A DNA stretch of 64,000 nt, from the NCBI RefSeq assembly GCF_028462125.1, contig NZ_CP115468.1, forward strand, positions 186,001 through 250,000, written 5' to 3'. Source of the stretch: Leptospira sp. GIMC2001. Lineage in GTDB: Bacteria; Spirochaetota; Leptospiria; Leptospirales; Leptospiraceae. Shown here in pieces: positions 26,712-34,708 of the stretch. How positions within the stretch are numbered: the stretch's first letter is position 1; every line of letters begins with the position of its first letter. The position numbers and the translations under genes were made by a program. The notes under the pieces are model-generated. The model did not search any database and was not told the origin of the DNA. It saw nothing but the letters and a program-made list of their open reading frames with translations.

Positions 26712-27719
26712 TTATAAAAGTTTGTTCTGCAATATAAATGTCTTAATTGAATCAGCAGCGCATTTATGTCCTGCACCACTTGGGTGAAAATGATCAGCGA
26801 TAATGGATCCCTTTTCCTTTTTATAACATTCTTGAAAACTTGGTAATAAATCTAGAGCGGGAATTGAATTGCTTTTTGCGATTTTCATTATCCTGTTATG
26901 CTTGGCCTGATATTTATAATTAACTAGATCATCAAAAATTGGAAATATAAACATTGCAACTTTGAAATTGTGCTTTTTGGCTAACTCTTGGAGTTCCTTT
27001 AATGCTTCGTCTTCCGTTTCAGTCTTTGTCATATATTCATTTTCTGCTTCAATAACCTGATTGTTGAATACTTTGTAACGAAGAAGTCTATACAAACTTG
27101 AGTTTGCTAGAATTGGGTTGCTTTCTTTTAATGCAGAAGTATCAACTACATTTCCATGTTTTTTTAGCATGTACTTTAGGCTTAAATAAATATTAATATT
27201 CGCTCCTTCATCATCGTTAAGACAATATCCGATCGTGACAAGATCAGGTTTATACATGAGACCCCTTTCTCGAAACAATGCTACCTCTTGCATCGTATTG
27301 TAACCCGATACACCTAGGTTAATAAATTCTGATTTGGGAAACATTTCTTGTAAACGATCAGTATAACGTTCTCGGTAATCTTTTACGAAATAACCGTGAG
27401 TGATACTATCTCCCAATGCAACAACTCGGGATATTCCAGGCGTTTTCTCTACCTTTCTCTCGATATCTCTGAATCCGTTGCTATTGCTAATGTCAATTGC
27501 GTAGCCAGATAATTCAGTTATTGCGGTATTTTTCTCCTCGGTATAGTGAGGAATCAGTTCGTATCCAATTTTTGGATTATTAGAAAATCGAAAACTACTT
27601 AGATGTAAGGGCATTAATTTGGGGGCCAAATTCAATGCACTGATTCCAATTTCGAGCAAAATAAAAATAGCAAACAATAAAAATATTGAGTAAAAAAAGT
27701 AGAATTTAAATTTTTTCAT
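26712..27719 (-). CDS. membrane-anchored SGNH/GDSL hydrolase (copy 1)
   Basis: 335 residues with the same plan as its downstream neighbour: N-terminal anchor (about 8-30), catalytic Ser in VALGDSITHGYF, LGVSGYNT, GYCLNDDE and the Asp-His pair in IADHFHPSGAGH. Here the C-terminal motif DHFHPSG is closer to classical SGNH enzymes than the DFYHPNV of copy 2. The 82-base gap between the copies is AT-rich and could hold a separate promoter. Both copies keep the full catalytic set, so neither looks like a decaying duplicate. Confidence 0.82.
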   Translation of the reverse strand: MKKFKFYFFYSIFLLFAIFILLEIGISALNLAPKLMPLHLSSFRFSNNPKIGYELIPHYTEEKNTAITELSGYAIDISNSNGFRDIERKVEKTPGISRVVALGDSITHGYFVKDYRERYTDRLQEMFPKSEFINLGVSGYNTMQEVALFRERGLMYKPDLVTIGYCLNDDEGANINIYLSLKYMLKKHGNVVDTSALKESNPILANSSLYRLLRYKVFNNQVIEAENEYMTKTETEDEALKELQELAKKHNFKVAMFIFPIFDDLVNYKYQAKHNRIMKIAKSNSIPALDLLPSFQECYKKEKGSIIADHFHPSGAGHKCAADSIKTFILQNKLL

Positions 27720-27777
27720 GTTATTATAAATTAATTATTCACTAAAGATTTCATATTGGTTGTAAGATTGTCAATAA

Positions 27778-27975
27778 AAAATTATTGAATCAATCGATTC
27801 TGAAGAATTTAATTTAATAAACTTATCTGGTTCGGATACACATCGTACGAAATCTAGGCCGGAAGATTTATCGAGATTGGAAGCTGACACGTCGTCGAAA
27901 GTAATACCAGTAAAGAAAGTTGTGTTAGAAGGTAAGGTCGTTGAAGAAGCAAGGCTCCGGAATGAATGGCGCTGA
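27778..27975 (+). pseudogene. orphan reading-frame fragment without start codon
   Basis: A 65-codon stretch open on the plus strand and ending at TGA, with no ATG in frame. The last 40 codons read as ordinary protein (RPEDLSRLEADTSS, LEGKVVEEARLRNEWR) and are less AT-rich than the surrounding DNA. It could be the tail of a lost gene. The rest of the 311-base gap between 27720 and 28030 shows nothing else. Confidence 0.3.
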
Positions 27976-28030
27976 ATTGAAACTAAATTAATATATATCC
28001 TAACTTTTTCATTCTATTGCATTGTGCTCC

Positions 28031-29005
28031 TTAAAAATAAGTCTCTAAATAAAATCTATGTTCCGTAGAAAAACTATGTAAATTGTCACGAACATTGATC
28101 GAATTCATTTGAAATTTTATATCTCCTGCTTTAGGAGTTGAATCATCAGAATCAAGCCCTGAAATTCCTTGAGATTTTGGATGGAATATAAATGCATCGC
28201 AGGCATTCCACAACCACAACGCAACAACTACGTAAGAGATCGTTCTATATTCCAGGTAGTGTCTATCTACTGCTTCTTTTTGTTTTACAATGGGCGATTC
28301 ATTTGAATTGTAATAATTACGGATAATATCTTCTGTGCTTCCCGAGAAATTGATTGTGGAATCTGGACTACTCGATGTGGATGATAATCCCAATGATGAT
28401 GCGATGAGAGCAGATTCTGTGTAAGGATTGTTTATATTATTGTAGTCTCTAAGAGCATTTCGATATATTCTATTTTTCTCATAGGCTGCATAGCCGCCTC
28501 CTAAAATGAGGGAAGGGTAAATTATGCCTGCAACTTTTCTGCCTTGATAGAATTGTCCCCAACCAGGAACCAGGAGGGATCGCCAAAAAGCTCCAAAAGC
28601 GGTTGGAGATTGGCTAATGGCAATTTCTTTGGGAGGTTCTTGGATTTGATTATTCTTTGATTCTTGGGTTTTTGCTTCTTCCAATTGTTTTGCTTCTAAT
28701 TTTTTGATTCGCTCCTCTTCTTGGATTCTTAGTTTCTCTTCACGTGCAAGTTCGGCTTTTTTTTCATTTTCTCTTATCTTTGCTTCTTCGATGTCGGAAA
28801 TTCGATCTTTATAAACAACTTTCAGAATGGAATCCTTGGATATTTCTAGTAAATTGCCATCTTTTGTCTTCACTGATATGGAATTTTTATTTTGAGCAGT
28901 AACTTTGCCTTGAATTTTACTCCCATCTTTATAGAGAATTGTTTCAGCGAATATGGAATTCGCAAATATTAGGAAAATCAGTAATGATAATTTGAAAAAA
29001 TCCAT
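28031..29005 (-). CDS. secreted DUF5683-type membrane protein
   Basis: About 324 residues from the ATG at 29005, which begins a standard signal (MDFFKLSLLIFLIFANSIFA); a TTG at 29041 lies upstream. Residues about 22-60 form a small beta domain (ILYKDGSKIQGKVTAQNKNSI) common at the N-terminus of spirochaete envelope proteins. A charged coiled-coil (AEKIRENEKKAEL-like, about 70-125) follows. The C-terminal half has the DUF5683 signature SLLVPGWGQFYQGRKVAGIIYP and a second hydrophobic stretch YRTISYVVVALWLWNACDAF. Function unknown; an envelope location is likely. Confidence 0.72.
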   Translation of the reverse strand: MDFFKLSLLIFLIFANSIFAETILYKDGSKIQGKVTAQNKNSISVKTKDGNLLEISKDSILKVVYKDRISDIEEAKIRENEKKAELAREEKLRIQEEERIKKLEAKQLEEAKTQESKNNQIQEPPKEIAISQSPTAFGAFWRSLLVPGWGQFYQGRKVAGIIYPSLILGGGYAAYEKNRIYRNALRDYNNINNPYTESALIASSLGLSSTSSSPDSTINFSGSTEDIIRNYYNSNESPIVKQKEAVDRHYLEYRTISYVVVALWLWNACDAFIFHPKSQGISGLDSDDSTPKAGDIKFQMNSINVRDNLHSFSTEHRFYLETYF

Positions 29006-29110
29006 CCCAAGATTATGCTTGAGTTTTGTACGATTTGTCAAGGAATAATCTTGGAAAAAGCATCATCCAAAATTGGAATTAGAAATCTTTGAATTGCTTA
29101 GGTTGTATCG

Positions 29111-29184
29111 GAAACCGAAATTTATTTCGGAAATATAGATTTTCCAAATAATGAGTAAAAATCATGAATCGGTTTCAAATTTTT
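29111..29184 (+). promoter_or_regulatory. possible structured leader before the spondin-like gene
   Basis: GAAACCGA (29111-29118) can pair with TCGGTTTC (29169-29176), which is followed by AAA and a run of seven T. An overlapping alternative hairpin, CCGAAAT/ATTTCGG (29115-29130), would exclude it. The two structures could form an attenuator or simply a terminator. Confidence 0.25.
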
Positions 29185-29248
29185 TTAAATTAATGTAACT
29201 TTATGAAAAATATCTAGAATTAAATAAACAAATAGAGGATACCAAAAT

Positions 29249-29962
29249 ATGAACAAAATATGGATAATGCTAGCTATAGCAACGATTATATCATGCCAAT
29301 CGAATGATGATAATTCTGAAGATCAATTGATTATTCCCGCACTATTGATCTCGCAGTCTAATAATTGTACAGGAAATGCAAATTATACTTTAACTTTTAA
29401 TAGTACATGGAGTGCGACAACACATCCTACAGATTTTCCAGCGGATCCACATTTCTCCGGACTTATTGGTGCCACTCATTCATCTCGGGTAACATTTTGG
29501 TCGGCAGGTAGTCCTGCTACTTCTGGTATTAAAGAAATGGCAGAGCGGGGTCGAAAGATAGAGTTGACAAACGAAGTTACCTCTGCGATAAATGCTGGTA
29601 CTGCTTTTTCAGTTCTTTCAGGAGATAATCTGGACAATTCACCTGGTTCTGTAACTTTTACTTTTGATATAACTCAATCTTTCCCTTTGGTAACTATGGT
29701 AACTATGATTGCACCTAGCCCAGATTGGTTTGTAGGGGTGTCAGGCATAAGTTTATGTGAGAATAATCAATGGGTAGCAACTAAATCAATCGATCTCTTT
29801 GCTTATGATTCAGGGACTGATAGTGGTAGTACTTTCACATCAGAAAATGCGATTACATCGCCACCAGGCGTAATTACAAGGTTAACAAGTGGAATTTTCT
29901 TTGTTAATAATCAAGTTCCAAAACTGGGAACTTTTACTTTTCAAAAAAATAGCGGACTATAA
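29249..29962 (+). CDS. spondin_N-domain lipoprotein
   Basis: 237 residues. The signal MNKIWIMLAIATIISC ends in a lipobox Cys at 16. The mature part is a spondin_N domain: YTLTFNSTWSATTHPTDFP, HFSGLIGATHSSRVTFW, IKEMAERGRKIELTNEV and the metal-site-like SPDWFVGVSGISLC, ending with DLFAYDSGTDSGSTFTS. Spondin_N domains bind extracellular matrix or glycans in animals and occur in bacterial surface lipoproteins. A surface-exposed adhesive role is inferred. The gene is monocistronic, with a possible structured leader upstream. Confidence 0.78.
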   Translation: MNKIWIMLAIATIISCQSNDDNSEDQLIIPALLISQSNNCTGNANYTLTFNSTWSATTHPTDFPADPHFSGLIGATHSSRVTFWSAGSPATSGIKEMAERGRKIELTNEVTSAINAGTAFSVLSGDNLDNSPGSVTFTFDITQSFPLVTMVTMIAPSPDWFVGVSGISLCENNQWVATKSIDLFAYDSGTDSGSTFTSENAITSPPGVITRLTSGIFFVNNQVPKLGTFTFQKNSGL

Positions 29963-30014
29963 CAATTCGTATCTATGATTTGATATCACAAATAGAATTT
30001 CTAAACTATGTTTC

Positions 30015-31268
30015 TTATGGAGCATAAATATCTTGTGGCTCAAGAATTCCTTTTAAAGTAACTTTTTGATCCACCAATCTAAGATGTCCTGGAATCAATT
30101 GGGACATCTTGGATGATAACAGAATTCGTTCACTTAATCCTGAGCATAGGTTTGATATTCTTGCAGTGATATTAACATCACTTCCTATAATCGTAAAATC
30201 CAATCGATCCGAAGAACCTATATTTCCGTATTCAACCAGTCCTTGATGAAGAGCGATTCCGTGATGAATTTCTGGCACTTCATCCGATTTCTTAGTTAAG
30301 TTCCTTTCATCTAAAATTTTCATTGATCTAAGTGATGCGACGAGTGCACGACGAGCGTTGGTTTTTATATTTCTGCCTTCAATAGTGGGAAAAACTGCAA
30401 GTATTCCATCACCCATGATTTTTAGAACTTCGCCACCAAATTTATGTATGTTGGCAATCTGATCATCATAGTATTCATTGAGCCATCGTATAAGATCTTC
30501 GGGCGGATATTGACTGGAAAGTTCAGAGTATTTTCGAATATCGGAGAACCAGATGACAGCTTCCATTTTTTCGACGTCTCCTCTTCTGATTTTGCCAGCT
30601 AATACTTGCTTGCTTGTCGCTTCACCTAGATAAAGACTCATTAATGATTTCGTCATATCCCTCAATCGAAAACTATACCATCCGGTTGTGAAAATTTCTG
30701 TCATTCCTCGTAAGTTTTCGATCATTTCCTCAGTAAAGGCACCAGGTCTCGTACTTGAGAAACTCGCATATGTTCTTATCCCTTCAACAGTTGCGAGAGG
30801 CATTGCAAAATAGCAAGTGCATCCAGCTTCTCGTAAATCGGTAATGATAGGATAGGGATCTGCAACAGACTCGTCCTTGACTGCTGAAATTGGAATATAG
30901 ATAGGTGCTCCGTCACTCCAAAGTGCAGGAATTGGACTATTTTTAAAAGCGTCCGTTAAACGAATCCCAACTCGAAAACGTAATGTAGTAATTGATCCTT
31001 TGGGATAATTAACAAAGTCCTGACCAACCAGTAGAGAGTCTGTAACAAATGCTGGAAAAGCGGAATCCAATTGCTTTTCACTAAAAGTGTAACCAATAGA
31101 TTCTATTTCGGGATGAAGGGCAGATCCACCTAAGGAAACTCTTGTAATTCCATAATCATGTTCATTTAGAAACTGAATGTATTCATAGAAATAATCTCGT
31201 GGATTTTCCACTTTGATTCCAGTATTGTAAAGCCAATCGAAAAAATGTGATTTGATTAAGATATCCAT
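30015..31268 (-). CDS. cytosolic class III adenylate cyclase
   Basis: 417 residues without membrane segments. The N-terminal 215 residues form an uncharacterised sensor-like domain that other leptospiral cyclases share (FDWLYNTGIKVENPRDYFYEY, a Cys pair in REAGCTCYFAMP). The C-terminal cyclase domain has metal-binding Asp in WFSDIRKY and GDGILAVF, the Lys/Thr pair in VLKIMGD and DFTIIGSDVN, and Asn/Arg in VNITARIS, so it should be active on ATP. IGSDVN in place of the usual IGDxVN is a small departure. With the membrane cyclase at 21429 it is one of two cAMP enzymes in 10 kb. Confidence 0.83.
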   Translation of the reverse strand: MDILIKSHFFDWLYNTGIKVENPRDYFYEYIQFLNEHDYGITRVSLGGSALHPEIESIGYTFSEKQLDSAFPAFVTDSLLVGQDFVNYPKGSITTLRFRVGIRLTDAFKNSPIPALWSDGAPIYIPISAVKDESVADPYPIITDLREAGCTCYFAMPLATVEGIRTYASFSSTRPGAFTEEMIENLRGMTEIFTTGWYSFRLRDMTKSLMSLYLGEATSKQVLAGKIRRGDVEKMEAVIWFSDIRKYSELSSQYPPEDLIRWLNEYYDDQIANIHKFGGEVLKIMGDGILAVFPTIEGRNIKTNARRALVASLRSMKILDERNLTKKSDEVPEIHHGIALHQGLVEYGNIGSSDRLDFTIIGSDVNITARISNLCSGLSERILLSSKMSQLIPGHLRLVDQKVTLKGILEPQDIYAP

Positions 31269-31386
31269 CGAGGTATTGAATTGTCCTTCTTTAAACCTTA
31301 CCTAGTTTTTTACATTACCATCATCTTAAAAGAAAATATCTAGTTAAAACGTGGAACATTGTTCAGTTTTAAATCGTCTACAATAA

Positions 31387-32832
31387 GTGAACCAATCAAA
31401 TTCAGGTAGCGGATCTAGACAACTTCCGCGCAAATTACGGGCTGGATACGGATTGGCAGAGATGGGAATTACCTCTACCCAGATCATTACTCAGCTTTAT
31501 TTATTAGAACATTACACTCAAGTTATGGGACTTCAAGCAAGTCTTGCAGGAATTGCATTAGCAATTTCTGTTCTCTGGGACGCAGTGAGTGATCCACTGA
31601 TGGGAGTAGTATCCGATCGAACTCGCTCTCGGTTTGGTCGAAGAAGACCCTATATATTGTTTGGTTCAATCTTGCTTGGAATCACGATTGGATTTCTCTT
31701 TTCACCACCTCAGTTGAGTTCACAAATACTTTTGTTTGGTTATCTACTTTTCACTTACGTGATGGTAAATACAGCGATGACAATATTATCTGTTCCGCAT
31801 TTAGCACTCGGAGGAGAACTCAGTACGGATTCTAAGATAAGAACAGAATTATTCGGTTGGCGATTGTTCTTTAGCAATTTGGGAATACTCTTTGGTATGA
31901 TATTACCAGCCGTGCTCCTTCAGAATATGGGCGATGAGAATTCATCGGAAAATGTGCGTGAAGCTCGAAGCATTGCAGCATGGGCAATCGGATGTCTCGT
32001 ATTTATTTCTGGTTACGCAACTTTTCAATCAACAGGTTCGGTTTCGGCGTCGGCAGATTCGAATCCGATTTCCGATTCTCATTCCGAAGCAAAATTTGGT
32101 TTTTTAGATTTGATTAAGAGCTTTCGACAAGTTCTTGGAAATAAAATATTCCTTCCATTATTGATCGCATTCATCATAGCAACATTTGGAAGAACTTTCA
32201 ATACTGCTATAGCTTTATTCTATTATAAATTTCGTTTGGGTTTGAAAGAATCGGAAGTTGTATTGCAGATACTTTTCCCATTCTTTGTTATAATTATTCT
32301 TTCCATTCCTTTTTGGATTTATCTTTCAGATAGATATGGTAAGAAAATTCCTGCTTTTTTTGGAATTTTAATTTTGGGATTGGTGACGATGATAGCCTAT
32401 CCACTTTACCCATATGGAGATGCACGTTTTCCACTGATAACAGCTGTTATTGGAGGAATCTGTGCAGGCTCAATTTTTCTTTTGGACTCGTTGGTAGCAG
32501 ACATAGTAGATTATGATGAATTGAAGACTGGAGACGAAAAGGAAGGATTGTATTTTGGCTTCTGGAAGATGGGAACTAAATTTGCCCAAGCTCTTGGACT
32601 TGCCGTCTCGGGTGTCTTATTGGATGTGATAGGAATCGTTCAAGGAAGTGATACGCAGTCTCCCGAGACCGGCTATCGGCTTGCGATAGTGTTTGGTCCA
32701 GTAGTCGGTGCCTTTTTTGTTCTCGGGGCGATCGTGTTTCTATGGATGCCACTTACGGACTCAGTGCACAAACGAATCAAGAAACTTCTTGATCGAAAGA
32801 AAAGAATTCGACTCGAAAAGAGAGAGCATTGA
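31387..32832 (+). CDS. GPH/MelB-type MFS transporter
   Basis: 481 residues with about twelve hydrophobic segments. RAGYGLAEMGITSTQ near the N-terminus, WDAVSDPLMGVVSDRTRSRFGRRRPYILFG after helix 2 and DIVDYDELKTGDEKEGLYFGFW in the second half are the signatures of the glycoside-pentoside-hexuronide:cation symporters (MFS_2). It probably imports a sugar, glycoside or related organic solute with Na+ or H+. Leptospires use sugars poorly, so the substrate may be something else. The start is a GTG at 31387. It is convergent with the lipoprotein gene that follows. Confidence 0.87.
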   Translation: MNQSNSGSGSRQLPRKLRAGYGLAEMGITSTQIITQLYLLEHYTQVMGLQASLAGIALAISVLWDAVSDPLMGVVSDRTRSRFGRRRPYILFGSILLGITIGFLFSPPQLSSQILLFGYLLFTYVMVNTAMTILSVPHLALGGELSTDSKIRTELFGWRLFFSNLGILFGMILPAVLLQNMGDENSSENVREARSIAAWAIGCLVFISGYATFQSTGSVSASADSNPISDSHSEAKFGFLDLIKSFRQVLGNKIFLPLLIAFIIATFGRTFNTAIALFYYKFRLGLKESEVVLQILFPFFVIIILSIPFWIYLSDRYGKKIPAFFGILILGLVTMIAYPLYPYGDARFPLITAVIGGICAGSIFLLDSLVADIVDYDELKTGDEKEGLYFGFWKMGTKFAQALGLAVSGVLLDVIGIVQGSDTQSPETGYRLAIVFGPVVGAFFVLGAIVFLWMPLTDSVHKRIKKLLDRKKRIRLEKREH

Positions 32833-32872
32833 AGTTTTTCAGAAATAAATAATTGAGTACGGAAAAATTCCT

Positions 32873-33364
32873 TTACTGGATATAATTGAATAGGTCTTCT
32901 GCGAGCGGCATAAAGCAAATTCTTATTGTGATCATAGCTTCTCTTTCATTTCTAGGACCATAACTGATCGTTATATCATTAGGATCTCTAGAATAGGAAT
33001 AGATATTTTCAAATTCTATCTGTGCTTTATTGTCTGATATTTGTAAAGTATACTGAAACTCATGGTTATTCACATCCACTTCTTCAACTCCATATGGCAC
33101 TCTACATTCGAAAACCGCTTTTCCTTTAAGAATTCCTTGGCCTTGATCTTCCAATAGAACAACAGCTTTCGTTCCATCCAATCTATAGTTGAACCATTGC
33201 TTTGCTTTTAGAAATGATCGATTTTTATCTAGCTTTCTAAATTCAAATTCTTGTGAATACTTTCTAACTTCTGCATTGGCAAGTCCAAATGTTTTGCATT
33301 GATAGCTCATCGCTCCAAAAACTAAAAACAATACAAAGATGAAATTTCTTGATATTTGATTCAT
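32873..33364 (-). CDS. hypothetical lipoprotein
   Basis: 163 residues with a signal and lipobox (FGAMSYQC, Cys 23). The mature part is a beta-rich domain of unknown family (WFNYRLDGTKAVVLLEDQGQG, VFECRVPYGVEEVDVNN, DPNDITISYGPRNEREAMITI). It is probably a small periplasmic or outer-membrane lipoprotein. It stands alone, divergent from the 33679 operon with about 310 bases between them. Confidence 0.65.
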   Translation of the reverse strand: MNQISRNFIFVLFLVFGAMSYQCKTFGLANAEVRKYSQEFEFRKLDKNRSFLKAKQWFNYRLDGTKAVVLLEDQGQGILKGKAVFECRVPYGVEEVDVNNHEFQYTLQISDNKAQIEFENIYSYSRDPNDITISYGPRNEREAMITIRICFMPLAEDLFNYIQ

Positions 33365-33399
33365 TTTATTCTCTGCTGCTTATCTGAGAAAAAAACCGA

Positions 33400-33564
33400 A
33401 TGGAAGAGGGCTCTAATTTTAAAAATATTCATTTGCGAGAGACCAGGAAATGGGACGAGATTGTTAAGAGGTTGATTCTCCCCTTCATTCTCTTTACCTT
33501 TTTCCAGATTATGTCCTTTATCCATTTGCATTCCTTAGCTGTCTTTTACTTTATATTTCGGTAA
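33400..33564 (+). CDS. possible 54-residue single-pass membrane protein
   Basis: A short frame with an ATG start in the 314-base gap between divergent genes. The product has a charged N-terminus (HLRETRKWDEIVKR) and then one hydrophobic segment (LILPFILFTFFQIM and on to the end). The ribosome site is weak (GAGAAAAAAACCGA). It could be a real small membrane protein or a chance frame. Nothing else is seen in this gap. Confidence 0.3.
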   Translation: MEEGSNFKNIHLRETRKWDEIVKRLILPFILFTFFQIMSFIHLHSLAVFYFIFR

Positions 33565-33678
33565 CTGACTAGGTCGATCTTCAATCGACTTGATCAGAAT
33601 TTCTTATCTAAAATTAAAAATAGGTTGATTCCCAATTTCCTTTCCTGGATGGTTTCGTTGGAGACATAGGGAATTATA

Positions 33679-33972
33679 ATGGCGAATTTTGATCGAATTG
33701 ATATCATGAATTATTTAAAATATGGCAATGACTTTGATGAGCAGTGGGATGAGATCCGTCAATTTATCAAAACGAATGCTGCCGCTCAGAAAGATGTGGA
33801 GGAGATCAAACGAACTCTCCCGCAGCAATCTTCAGCTATGAGAAAAAGACCTTCCAATTTTGAGATGCCTGTTTCCCAAGAAACCAAGCCACCGATTCCT
33901 GCGACTCCCGGTAAGCCAACTCCTCCAGGTAAGCAACAAAGTTGGTGGTCCAAAATTCTGGGAGACGATTGA
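33679..33972 (+). CDS. small hypothetical protein heading an envelope operon
   Basis: 97 residues, no signal peptide. The first 50 residues are charged and helical (YGNDFDEQWDEIRQFIKTN), the rest is Pro-rich (PPIPATPGKPTPPGKQQ) and ends WWSKILGDD, a short aromatic tail that could touch a membrane or partner. No family is recognised. The plsC start follows four bases after its stop, and the pattern of tight spacing continues to 39379, so it is probably the first gene of that operon. Confidence 0.65.
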   Translation: MANFDRIDIMNYLKYGNDFDEQWDEIRQFIKTNAAAQKDVEEIKRTLPQQSSAMRKRPSNFEMPVSQETKPPIPATPGKPTPPGKQQSWWSKILGDD

Positions 33973-33976
33973 TTTC

Positions 33977-34708
33977 ATGGATGATAGTGCAAAAAAAACC
34001 GTAGGACGCATCAAGAAGTTCGTTACACCTTTTTTTCACCTTGCTCTGCAAACTGAAGTGTTAGGTTTTCATCATATTCAGCCTAGTGGCAAATTGATTC
34101 TTACATGCAATCATAGAAGTGACATGGATCCATTCGTGATCGGTGCGATCTTTCCTAGATTTATTTCTTGGATAGCAGCTGATTACACGATGCGAATTCC
34201 TTTGTTCAAGGACCTAGTTGAAAAGACAGGTTGTATTCCAATGGCAATTGATGGGAATATTTCCATGGGAAGTATTAAGAAAGTGCAACAGGTTTTCAAG
34301 AAAGGTGATGTTCTCGGAATTTTTCCGGAAGGACATGACTACATGGTTAAGAATGACTTTGATTCTCCTATGGCGAATTTTCATTCTGGTTTTGCTGCTT
34401 TCTCTCTTCGAAATAAAGTTGATGTTATGCCTTCTGTTATAGTTCCCATCGAAGAAAATATTTCTGACTATCCACTTCCTCCCATTCTTAGAGCATTTAT
34501 GGGTATGCCAAAGGAAGTTTGTGAGATTCAAAAGCGAGCTGTTTATAAGAAAGTTCGAGTCGTGTTTGGTGAACCGATTCCTCATGCGGAATATTTGGAT
34601 ATGAGTCTCGAAGAAGGGATGAAGGCTCTGTCGGCTAGAACGAAAGAAGCAATGGAATCATTGATGGAGAAAGGGCGCAACGAAGCACTCTGGAAATTAG
34701 CCTCATAA
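33977..34708 (+). CDS. plsC: 1-acyl-sn-glycerol-3-phosphate acyltransferase family
   Basis: Transfers an acyl chain to lysophosphatidic acid in phospholipid synthesis, at the inner membrane. About 243 residues from the ATG at 33977, with GGAG 12 bases upstream; the longer frame from 33860 runs inside the preceding gene and is rejected. Motif I is NHRSDMDP (HX4D, about residue 45), motif II surrounds KTGCIPM, motif III is GIFPEGHD and motif IV surrounds VDVMPSVIVPIE. The motif I and III forms are those of PlsC-like enzymes; substrate choice among lysolipids cannot be told. Confidence 0.85.
   Translation: MDDSAKKTVGRIKKFVTPFFHLALQTEVLGFHHIQPSGKLILTCNHRSDMDPFVIGAIFPRFISWIAADYTMRIPLFKDLVEKTGCIPMAIDGNISMGSIKKVQQVFKKGDVLGIFPEGHDYMVKNDFDSPMANFHSGFAAFSLRNKVDVMPSVIVPIEENISDYPLPPILRAFMGMPKEVCEIQKRAVYKKVRVVFGEPIPHAEYLDMSLEEGMKALSARTKEAMESLMEKGRNEALWKLAS

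Noticed and set aside
33860..33976. 39-residue N-terminal extension of plsC
   Set aside because: It lies in another frame of the preceding gene, is rich in Pro and Arg like a shadow translation, and the ATG at 33977 starts where family similarity begins.
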